In this document: piece after piece, positions 46,301 to 55,701 of the stretch | Layout: each line of letters begins with the position of its first letter | How positions within the stretch are numbered: position 1 is the stretch's first letter | Assembly (NCBI GenBank): GCA_963969365.1 | Contig: OZ017757.1 | Coordinates: 1,426,001 to 1,490,000, forward strand | DNA length: 64,000 bases | Reading direction: 5' to 3' | Origin: Asterochloris sp. CNOR1 | Lineage: Eukaryota > Chlorophyta > Trebouxiophyceae > Trebouxiales > Trebouxiaceae | Notes under the pieces: generated by a model | Told to the model about the DNA's origin: nothing | What the model saw: only the letters and a program-made list of their open reading frames with translations | Databases searched by the model: none | Position numbers and translations under genes: made by a program

Positions 46301-49300
46301 AGGGCAGCAAAAGTTTGGATCTCCTTTATCATGCAGCTGCTGAGGACTTCAGGCCTGCCAATGCACCTCCAGGCCCTCTTGGAGAAATTGTGCCTGAGCC
46401 AGCACCCATAGAAACGTCTGCTACAGCCCCAGCACAGGTAAGCTGAGGTAGTCTCACTAATAACGAGCGCCTATCCTGAGCTTGCCTTCATGTTGAATGC
46501 GCAGCTGCTGGATGGCAGCTGTCGCATCAAGACTGCACCTTTGCTGGCCAGAAATAGCCCAACAGATGCAATCACTTGCCTTTGTGCAGGCGCCTGCTGC
46601 TGGGCAGTCTGCTAATGTCTCCATGCAACAGTGAGTCTCCTGCCTGTATCTGCTGCTGATTTTGCCTGCTTGGTGATGGCCAGGTGCTCTGACTCCAAGC
46701 CATGCCTGTTCCTCGCCGCCACAACTGTCTGCAGCACACCGTTTCAGCCCTTGCTATCTGCTGTCTGTGTGCAGCATGCTGCCCACATAGCAGCAGGCCA
46801 TGGCTGTGGATGACCTGTCACGAGTGCTTCCTGCTGCCTGCAGGGGCCAGATGTATGCTCTTAACATGCAGTACAGCCCCCAGGGCGCACTCTCAAATGT
46901 GCCCGCCAACAGCGTGCTGGTGGCCTTCAGCCCTAGCAACAGCACGGCAGCGCCGTCCCCAGGCGACTTCAAGGTGCAGCTTGCAGGCACCCAGCAGGCA
47001 GGGGAGGTGCTGTCAATCATCCCTTACCAGCGGCCACAGAGCTACCTGGTGCAGGTACGCACCCGCTACAGCAGGCTTGGAGTCTGTGCCCACCTGCTCA
47101 CATGTCCGCATTATGATGCTGGCATCCTGTCAAGCCAGGGGGGTTTCCTCCTGCCTTCAACCCTGGCCGTTACCGCGTTGAGCAGTCCTGCTGATGGTCC
47201 GGCAAGCCACCTGCTAGAAAGGCACTGCTGCTGAGGCCCGCCCGCCCGCCCGACTCTGATTGCGAAGGTCCTGCTGGCAGCCAGCAAAGCTGTGTGAGGA
47301 AAAGGTGCTCATGCTCAGGTTTGCCCTTCAACAATGGGCTCACGCCTGCTGTTTGTAGCTGCTGGCGTCCTGTGGCAGCAGATGTCCTGGCAGGTCACCT
47401 GCTGGCTGCACGCCGCTGGCCTCATATCTGCCTGTTAGTTGCATGTCACAGCAAGCTGGCATGAACAATCTCCTCAAGACCAGGCATGCCATGCCGCCTG
47501 CAGGTGCAAAGCCCCAGTGGCTACGCTGGCACTGTGACAGTACAGCACGCTTCGGAAGAAGTGTCCCCTGTCTCCTTCACAGTCTCAAACAGCAGCCTGG
47601 TTGTCAAGGTGACGGCAACCAGTTCCTCAAGGTAGCAGCTCCCCATTTAGGAAGGCTGTGGCTTGCACCTGACCTCATTCGTAGGCCAACACATCTTACA
47701 GCAGCAGGCAACATCTACTTCCCTAAGCTCAGCATGACTGAGCAGACCACCACATGACCAAACTAAGTTTAAGCCTGTTCAAAGTGAGGCTGTGTGGTTG
47801 CTACATTCCTTGCTGCATGAGTTCAAGTTGAACAAGTTGATTTTGCTCTGACCACCAACAGTTCCTTCCCTCCCCATAGCACAGTCCTGCAAAGCATTGC
47901 TGTTGACCTGGTTCTTCTTGGAAAAGGAGAGGTTCTAGAACCAGAGAATGCGGTTGGCTTAGGGCAGGTGTCAAGTTAGCTTCTGACAGGTGGCACAGCT
48001 TGGCAGCTCAGACAGCACTTAAAGCAAAGGAGTATGAGGTCATCCCTGCAAGGTAGCACCCAAAGCTGCCCTTGTGCCTCGAGCTTAGCCACTGCCACAG
48101 AGCTGGGCCTCCTCAGATATGTGCTACCTCTGCACCTAGAGTGCATCACTTCAGGGCAGGAAGGGTGCTGTGCGGGGAGTGCTCCAGTCCACTTCGAGAC
48201 ACGCCAGCAACCAAAACTGTCAATGATGGCTGGGAGCCCTGCATCACTGAGGCAGCAAGCCGCGGTGCCCTGGCATGTGTGGGTGCTGCTTGCTGCGGCA
48301 GGCAAGAGCACTCTAAGGCACAGCACTCGTCCTCGCATTAGATGTACATGTCTATGCAAACTTGCCTCACAAAGTGCTGATGCTATCTGGCTCGTTAAAG
48401 GGCCTCCGTGCAGCACTGTACGTCACGTTGCAGGCCTCAGTCACCACAGGCAACAGGTTGGCCCGTCCAACGAGGTGCACATGTGAGCACCTGAGGCATG
48501 GCTCCCATGGCCTGCATGCATTGGTTTCATGTGCCTCGCACAGGGTGTTCGCAGTGGTGCTGCCCTGAACTCATCAGAGGCCGACTCAAGCTGGGATCTC
48601 CTCGTTTCACTACGCCTGGCTGACTGTCACCATGGCTTCTGCAAGCAGGAGCCATTGTCAATGCTGTCCTTCCAGCTTCTGCAGGTCTCAATTGGCTGCC
48701 ACTGACAGGGAGTGGCCTGCATTGAGTGCTGCGTCCCTGCCTGCAGGCCAGACAAGTCTGTAAAGGCACCTGGGCACCTGTGCCTGAATCTACTGTCTGC
48801 ACATGCAGGCAGGTCTGAGTGGCAGCTGTGTTGAGCACCAGCATGCCTGCCAGGTGGCCAAGTACAGCTGATGCTCGACCTCATGCTGCAGCTCTGCTGC
48901 TGGGCAACAGCAGACGTGCTTGGCCTCATCTTTGGCTGCAGCCGAGCTGCATCTCAGGGACTGTGGCAGATATGGGCCACCACCGGTCTCTGCAAGCTGC
49001 TGCGCACAACAGGTGTCATGCCACATTTGCGCTGCAGGCCTGCTGCGGGGCTGCAGCCCTGCTGCAGCCCTGTCCCCTGCAACTGGGAACATCAATGTGC
49101 TGCTGGGCACAGCAACCACGCCACCAGGAGTGCCCTCTGTGGACGCATCTCCCTCGCCCACTCCGGTGCACATCAAGTCACCGTCCCCACCTGGCGGCAC
49201 TGCTCCTCAAGCTTCCCCAGCCAACCCAGTCAGCGCGCTTCTGGGGGCAGCCAGCGCACCCTCCGGCGTCTCCAGTCTGGCGGTAGCTCCTGGTGAGGCC

Positions 49301-52300
49301 CGATCCTGTCTCTCTGCAGTCATCCCAGTCTGCTTGTGCTGTGCTGACTCCCGCGGCTAGATTGAGATTCTGGGCAAGAGGCCCCACCCTGATTGTCTGA
49401 TAGATTTCTGTTCGCCTGCTTCCCTGCACTCGCGAGCCCTTACCAAGCACTCTGCCAGGGCTGCTACCTCAGGTACCTGCTGGACCCCAAACTGCTGTTG
49501 CTTCCTCCACCATCGCTTGTGTTGCCCTCTGTGTTGCCTCCCGAGCTGTTTCTGCAGCCGTTGGCAGTGCTCCTGCTGCCTTATGATGGGCCTAGGCCTG
49601 CCCTCACACAAGGCACAGCTGCCACTGCGGCTGCAACAAGTGCCAACACCACTCTGTCCTTGGCACCCAGCAGATGCCAGCACATGCCGAAGCCAACCCC
49701 TCTGTTGGTGAGGCTGCAGCGCCGGCGCCTGAAACTCCCTCACCAAGCCCTTCCTCACGGCAGTCGCCTGCAGAGGCACTGCTGGCGGAGGGTGCACCCA
49801 GCCACGCCCCCGGACAGGGTGCTCCTGCTCCTGCCCAATCCATCAATCCCATCAGCCCAGCTGCAGACCCCAACCTGACGCCAGCCCAGGTTCTGCTTGG
49901 ACTGAGTGGGCCGCCCACCCCTGCTCAGCAGAGCACGGTCCCAGTCAGCGCCCCAGCACAACCATCCAGCACCACTCCACAAGCCAGCGCTGGCACCCCT
50001 GCAGCAACCCCGGACACAAACTCTGCGTACCTGCTGCTGGGGGGCAAAGCCCTGGTGCCCAGTGCAGGCCCACTCAGTGAGTGCCCTGAGAGCCAGGAGC
50101 ACTCCCTGTAGGTTTGTGACACACACTGACATGACCTCTGTCTATGAGAGTGTCGACGGGAGCAGCGTCTTCGAGTGTGCCAGAATGTCAGCAATACACC
50201 CCTGGCCAATCTACAGTCCGCAGGAAGACTGGGTCTCACCTGCCAGTCTTCCAAACCCTCACCCTGACGTGGTGCCCTTAAGCAGGCACAGCCCCACTCA
50301 CCTTATTTGTGGACAATGTGAGCTCCAGAGGACAGCGAGCCTCAGGCTTGTGGACTGAGAGCTCCTGTGTGGTGCAGGCAGTGAGCCAGCTCCTGCTGCC
50401 TTCAGCCCAGCTGATGCGCCCGCACCCTCATCTATTGCCAAAGCTGGTAAGCAATGGTACCTGCAGCAGGTCTGACTTCTGAGGAGGTGTCATCACTGGA
50501 GTTGAGGCAGCAACTCAAGGCCGCTAGAGATGGCAAAGGGCTTGACGCCCAGACCAGCTCTTAAGCTGCACATACTGACAGCTCCCTGACCAGAATGCAC
50601 GCAGCTCGACACCGTCAGAGGCTGCACATACACTTTCTGCCTTTTCTTCCCTACTCTGCACTTTTTTGACTGGAGAAAAAAAAGGTTAAATCTCTGCACA
50701 GCTTGATGCTGCTGTGCTGAGTCCAGAGCCATGCTGCTGCAGGAGCACTTGCTCCTGAGCACCCCGAGCAGCAGCCATCTGCAGCAGCGCTTCTGGCAGA
50801 TGCTCTCACCTTGACTAAGGCCGGCACAGCGCCTGCCACTGCACCAGCACCCTCTGACGAGGTGAGACCTTGTCAAGGTCAGAGGCTCTTCTGAGCACAG
50901 GTGCACGTGCAGGGCTGCAACTCAGTCTACCTCCATGTGCTGTGCTGTGCCTGCAGGCAGCCCCAGCCATGGCCCCTGCACCCGCGCAAGGTTTATATGT
51001 GACTCACGCGACAGCCCCCATCAGCGCCATGCCATTTGATGCACCGGCCCCTGCACCAGCCCAGAAGGTGCGCAGCCAACTCTGCAGTCGGCAAACAGAG
51101 ACCTGAGCCGTGCTGTTTGCTGCATGTGCATTCCCTGCGACAGGCAGCACCCACAAACAGGCTGGTCAACAAAGTGCTGGCCCTCCTGGCGCTCACCCGC
51201 TGCTGCCTAACCCTAGACTCTCGGCGTACCCATACCAGTGTGTGCAGGCCGCTGTGCCGCCTGTCAAAGTGCCGGCCATCGCTCCTCTGGCCAGCCCACC
51301 AGGGACTGCAGTCAGCGGCCACAGGGCCACCCCACTGCCTCCCTTGGTGCTTCCAAAGCCAGAGCTGTCACTGGTGCTCGGTGGCCTGGCCCCAGCCCCA
51401 GCTCCCCTCTTGGGCCCTGCACCAGCCCCTGGGCCAAGCCTGAACCTGCTGGGTGCCATCCTGGGCCCTGGTGTGGCGGTAGAGACAGCACCTGCACCCC
51501 AGCAGAAGATCATCCCCTCAGTGCTCCCTTTCATCGCGGGCCCCCCTGAGCCTGCTACGGTGGCTGCTCCTGTGCTGGCTCCTTTGGGCGCCACTGCAGT
51601 TCCACCAGTTGCTGTTCAGCTGGTGCACCCCATGGAGCCACCTGCAGCCCTGCCGGCGCCGTTAGCGCCCACGCTTGCCCCACCAGAGGCGGCACCACCA
51701 GGTGACCGTCGTGAACCCCAATCACGCAACCCAAGAAGCTGCTGCTTATTGTCAGCATGTGCAACAACCTGCTGCCTGTGCCCTCAAGACTGCTGCCATG
51801 CAGGTGCATGCCCCTGCAACTGCATCACCCTGCGCCAAAATGCCTTTGCATGGCCAATCATCCTACCTGTGGTGCCTGTCGCAGTGCCATTCAATTGCAG
51901 GGTCTGCAGGTGCAAGGCATTCACACCAGGCAGCACTCGCCCTGCTCTGCAGGACCCAGCATCCTGCCTGTGGTGCCCCTACTGGCAGGTGCGACAGCGC
52001 CAGCAGCAGGCCCTGCTCTGCTGCCTGTCACCCCAGTGGTGGCTGAAGCACCTCTGCTGCCAGCCGCTGCCGTGCTGCCCGTCGCTGAAGCACCTCTGCA
52101 GCCCCAGCTGCTGGCACCCTCGCCAGCAGCAGTGCTGCCAGCTGCTGCGTCGCCGCCATCTGTGGCTGTGCCACCCACCGCTGCCGAGGGCTCAGTGTCA
52201 GCCCTCAGTATTGCAACGTCACCGGCGCCAGGGTGCACCGACGTGCCACCAGGATCCAACTTCACGTGCCAGCAGCAGGTGGGCATGCCTGCTACTGCAC

Positions 52301-53103
52301 TCACTGTGCCTGGCCAGGCGATGGACGTACCTATTGCAAGCTCACTGACCATGCCAGGCAGACAGACGGCCTGCTGCAGGCCCCTGACCTGGCTAGGCAC
52401 CTCTGCTGTGCAGCACAGCAGCTTTTCAGCGCTGCCTCCACTGGCCATGCATGCAGCAGCTATGATGTTCAGCGGCTGTGTGCTCAACATCACAGCAGCC
52501 TTTGCTGACTGCATGGGCTGCCGCCGCGCTGTCCTCGACGAGACTTGAGGATGAGCCTGAAGTCTGATGTTACCTGCACAGGCTCAGTTTGGGAAGTGCA
52601 GTGCAAGCTTCATGTTTGGGCCGCTAACACCAGCGGGAGGCTACTGCCAGACGACTTGTGGACGTTGCCCGGGCGTGCCAGCCTCGCCAGTCCAGCTGCT
52701 TCCTCCGCCCAGCCCCTGCATCTGCACAGACATACCACCAGGCTCAGACTTTACCTGCCAGCAGCAGGTGCGCCATCTGCACGGCAGACTGTGATCAGGC
52801 TGCCACAGGCAGCCTGCCAGCAGATGCGCTGAACCAGCAGGCCAAGCTTTGCATTGTGCAGCTGGCTGCTTTGTCAGGCTGCTGACTTGGCATGCCAGCA
52901 CAACCTGGCCTCCGAGCTGTGTTTAACGCCTACATACCTGAATACTGCCTGACAGGTGACTGCCTTTGCCGCAGAATGGCTTTGGTCAGTGCAGCGCGTC
53001 GTTCATGTTCAGCCCCTCAGCCCCACCTGGCGGCTTCTGCCAGACCACCTGCAGTCGCTGCCCCTGCCCTGAGGCAGCAACCTCGGTGTCCACTGCTGGA
53101 TGA
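40358..53103 (+). CDS. giant secreted CAP-domain, proline-rich, Cys-module protein (possibly two genes)
   Basis: Probable cell-wall or surface protein. The signal peptide is at 40358 (MRFCLTATACLLSSLAAG). A CAP (SCP/PR-1) domain follows in exons 41128-41364, 41642-41724, 41924-41951 (28 nt) and 42115-42267. Then come Pro/Ser/Thr-rich linkers between globular modules (exons at 42457, 42795, 43408, 44086, 44871, 45202, 46086, 46253, 46590, 46844, 47504). After a long intron it continues at 49057 with Ala/Pro-rich sequence bearing repeated LLG motifs and ends in two Cys modules (to 53103). Codon phase fits at nearly every joint, including 47631 to 49057, and the right half has no visible start or signal peptide. 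One gene is therefore preferred, but a split near 47.6-49 kb is possible. Exons between 49.3 and 51.2 kb are only roughly placed. Confidence 0.6.
41034..41071 (+). pseudogene. partial duplicate of a CAP-gene exon start, in an intron
   Basis: The bases from 'ctctgcag|CTAAGCCAGTGCAGCAGCACC' onward closely repeat the acceptor and first 36 bases of the real exon at 41128. It lies 94 bases upstream inside the first intron. It looks like a local exon duplication that was not kept. Confidence 0.5.
41128..42267 (+). other. CAP (SCP/PR-1-like) domain region of the secreted protein
   Basis: Family hallmarks in order are LSQCANAFRQAP, EEAAQNFFDHYAPDGSNPYT (His in the first CAP motif), VYVGEVIAGGYTSVREVM (usual GENIA-x-GY), MVHFFCSPEHRAILTSCGYD (usual SPGHRxNI; second His kept) and MGWGVEYD, then YWVGDLDC. 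The metal/tetrad His and Glu positions look kept. CAP proteins are secreted and bind lipids or act in defence and wall biology; the role here is unknown. Confidence 0.8.
52228..53103 (+). other. two tandem Cys-rich modules at the C-terminus
   Basis: Module 1 is CTDVPPGSNFTCQQQ, an intron, then AQFGKCSASFMFGPLTPAGG and YCQTTCGRCP. Module 2 is CTDIPPGSDFTCQQQ, an intron, then NGFGQCSASFMFSPSAPPGG and FCQTTCSRCP. Exon 52582-52767 carries the back half of module 1 and the front half of module 2; the last exon is 52975-53103. Introns fall at the same codon (after CQQQ, phase 0) in both modules, so they arose by exon duplication. The pattern C..vPP...FTCqqq..fG.CsasfM...fCq.tC.rC looks like modules of algal extracellular proteins; function unknown. 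Confidence 0.75.
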
Positions 53104-53774
53104 CTTGTCCTTACAGCGGTCTTGCAAGCTTGCTGCACATGCTGTACAGAATCCAACCTCTTTTCCCTTGACTGAAGGTTTGCCAGACAAACAAGACATG
53201 CTGTGGCCAGGTCTCTGCTAGAGGTCTTGTCATGAAAGCAGGAGTTGAAAGGCTTGCTCAGATCACCAATGAGGGGATGTGCTGTCATGGCAAGCTCAGT
53301 GTCCTCTTGTCAGGCAGCCTGGAAACATGGTACAGACTGACGACATGCAGGAGGGCTTCACTTTGCAGGGGGACTCTGTTCTGCCTCATGGGATGCTTTG
53401 GGGAGCTAAGCGCTCCCCTGTCGGCTGCAGCCTGACACTTCCAACCCCACACTTAACCTCATCCATAGCTTGCTCATTATGATCTGCTCACAAATGCATA
53501 CTCCACAAGTTGCAGTAGCTCACACTGCTCGTCCAGCTTCTGAGACGTTCCTGCTGACTGCAAATTTTGAACAGATACTTGTTGTTGTAATAATTTAGAA
53601 ATGGCTTAAAGACAGTGTCATGCTGTCTCGCTCTCAGTCCCATGGATCCAAACAATTGGTCAGTGACTATCACATGCCTGCTCCAGATTCGTTTCTCGTT
53701 GCTGGACACAAGAGTCCCTGCAGAGTAGAAGTGACTGCCAGAAATGATGCTATGCAGGAGCTCATACCCATCTA
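53104..53774. other. intergenic region before DNase II
   Basis: A 671-bp stretch between a stop and the next ATG on the same strand. It is locally AT-richer (near 53570-53600) and should hold the 3' end of the CAP gene and the DNase II promoter. Nothing else was recognised. Confidence 0.4.
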
Positions 53775-54941
53775 ATGGCGCTTGGTGGCGTGTTGATCCT
53801 GCTAAATGTCGCATGGCGTCCCACCGGGCATGTGTCAGCACAGCAGGAACCTGTCACCTGCCACAGCCAAGCGGGCCAGCATGTGGACTGGTGGATTGCC
53901 TTGAAGTGGCCCGCAACTGCCTCTCAAGCATCCCAGGGTGCGCCAGCTGGCTCGGCCTTCAGCTACATCGACAGCAGCAGCACTTCCTGGAGTCTGGGCG
54001 CTGACATTGGCGCTCTGCAAGGCAATGCGCTGGCAGCCACGCTGCGGCCACTGTACGAGGCGCAGCAGCCAGGCCTGGCCTATGTGCTCTACAATGATGC
54101 CTTCCCCAATGGCACTGTTTCAATCACCTCAGCCCACGCCAAGGGCGTGCTGGCTTCTGATGAGCTTCAGGGCTTCTGGTTGGTGCACTCAGCTCCCAAG
54201 TTCCCCACCCCTCCATCCTCAACAGCCTACCAGGGCCTGCCTCTGCCAGAGCACAAGTATGGGCAGAGCTTTCTGTGTGTCTCCTTTGCGCACCAGCAGC
54301 TGGAGCTGGTTGCGGCCCTTTTGGTACTTGAGCAAGTGCACTTTCTTGAGGCCACATGGCCAGATCTAGCACTGTCAGCAGGTATGGACAAGCCATCCCC
54401 TAACGTGGTGGACATGTTCACAGACGATACAGGAAACCAGTCCATCCAGACTGTGTTGGGCCACAGCACCCTTGAGCAGAGCCATCATGAACATGTGCAG
54501 CAGCCCCTGCAGTCCTCTGGCGGTGTCCAGCTCATGGCCTTTGCCAAGGTGCCATCTCAGCACCCCATTTTTCTGTACGAGCAGCTGGTGGAGCCTGCTT
54601 TTGGCAGTGCATTTGCTGCTGAGACCTGGCAGAATGGTTGGGGGCCTATGCCCTCACTTTGTCCACCTGTTGTTCCTTTCGCCTCTCTGAATGTGCGTGT
54701 TATTGATGTACAAAAGGCTAGCTGGCCCATCACTGAAGACCACAGCAAGTACGCCCTCAGTCTCGATCCTGGGCACCATGTTGTGTGCATTGGAGACCTC
54801 AACAGGGAGACTCACCAGCTTTTTCGGGGAGGCGGCACTCTCTGCTTTGTCAATCAGGTTGAAGTGCATGCTGCCTTTGCTGCTGTTGTTGAAGCAACAG
54901 ACATCTGCCCTGAGGGCAAACCTTCGTTAGTAACTGCATGA
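53775..54941 (+). CDS. DNase II-like: deoxyribonuclease II, intronless
   Basis: Acid endonuclease that cuts DNA to 3'-phosphate ends in lysosomes/vacuoles or outside the cell. A single open exon encodes 388 residues starting at 53775. A signal peptide covers about residues 1-22. Family motifs are GQHVDWWIALKWP (33-46), FSYIDSS (62-68), LAYVLYNDAFPNGT (101-114), the first catalytic HxK as AHAKG (His121-Ala-Lys123), GFWLVHSAPKFP (133-144), YGQSFLCVSF (162-171), the second HxK as EDHSKYALS (His323-Ser-Lys325), VCIGDLNRETHQLFRGGGTL (337-356) and then CF. Both HxK motifs are intact and the length is normal for the family, so the enzyme should be active. Every other assigned gene here has introns; the lack of any suggests retroposition or horizontal gain. 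Confidence 0.93.
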   Translation: MALGGVLILLNVAWRPTGHVSAQQEPVTCHSQAGQHVDWWIALKWPATASQASQGAPAGSAFSYIDSSSTSWSLGADIGALQGNALAATLRPLYEAQQPGLAYVLYNDAFPNGTVSITSAHAKGVLASDELQGFWLVHSAPKFPTPPSSTAYQGLPLPEHKYGQSFLCVSFAHQQLELVAALLVLEQVHFLEATWPDLALSAGMDKPSPNVVDMFTDDTGNQSIQTVLGHSTLEQSHHEHVQQPLQSSGGVQLMAFAKVPSQHPIFLYEQLVEPAFGSAFAAETWQNGWGPMPSLCPPVVPFASLNVRVIDVQKASWPITEDHSKYALSLDPGHHVVCIGDLNRETHQLFRGGGTLCFVNQVEVHAAFAAVVEATDICPEGKPSLVTA

Positions 54942-55701
54942 AAGTCTTTCACGCCGCTGGACATAACAATGGAATGTCAAGCAGTTCATGGCAATGCTGT
55001 GTGTGCTAAGGCTGCCAAGCTTATTTGATGATGGTGGATAAGTGATGAAGGAGGTCATTGTGGATGGCCTTGCTGGACAACTGCCTGGAGCAGTATGCAG
55101 TGAGTTATGATGTGTTGGACGAAGGTCATCACAGACTTGATTGACAACTGCCGGCAGTCTTGTGTACGCCTGGGGTGCCATAATCACCTGGAGGCTTGAC
55201 ATCTGCACATAAGCTGGCTCTCAGCACTACCTAAGAGAGAAGCATGGTTGGGCTTCTTCATGGCAGACTGATGACGCATCACTGCATGAGCATGCGGAGC
55301 TCACCTGTCCCCCTTTGAAGACTAGTGCAGCCAGTGCAACATGAAGCTGCTGAGCGTGTGGGCGCACTGCTTTACGCGCCGAGCAGCCTCCGAGATGAGC
55401 TGCCTGATGGCAGCCAGGGCAGCCTGGGAGTTGCGGTGCCTGGGGCCTGGGTCTGGCAGTGAAGACGGGCTGTGGCCAGGGGCTTGGGGCCAGGGGCCGC
55501 TGTCTGCTCTGAAGCTGCAGCAGACATGGGGGATGTTTACAGATGACACACTGAAACATGAAAAGCCAAGTGCCACCTCTATCACACTGAAGTTTGTTAC
55601 AAACGCAGCGTTGGGTTGGGGCAGCTCCTGGTGCGCAGGGTCACAGTCAGACGTTTGTGTACTTCATGCAGCAGCTCCAGCACAGAGACGCCGCATGCAT
55701 C
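54942..55701. other. convergent region after DNase II
   Basis: Lies between the DNase II stop and the tentative stop of the minus-strand repeat protein. A minus-strand frame at about 55322-55470 (NSQAALAAIRQLISEAARRV...) looks coding and may be a final exon of that gene. Confidence 0.35.

Noticed and set aside
48541-48568. Alternative last exon of the CAP protein (RVFAVVLP, stop)
   Set aside because: Phase fits, but a later acceptor at 49057 also fits and continues into a long Pro-rich frame that otherwise has no start; kept only as a possible alternative end.
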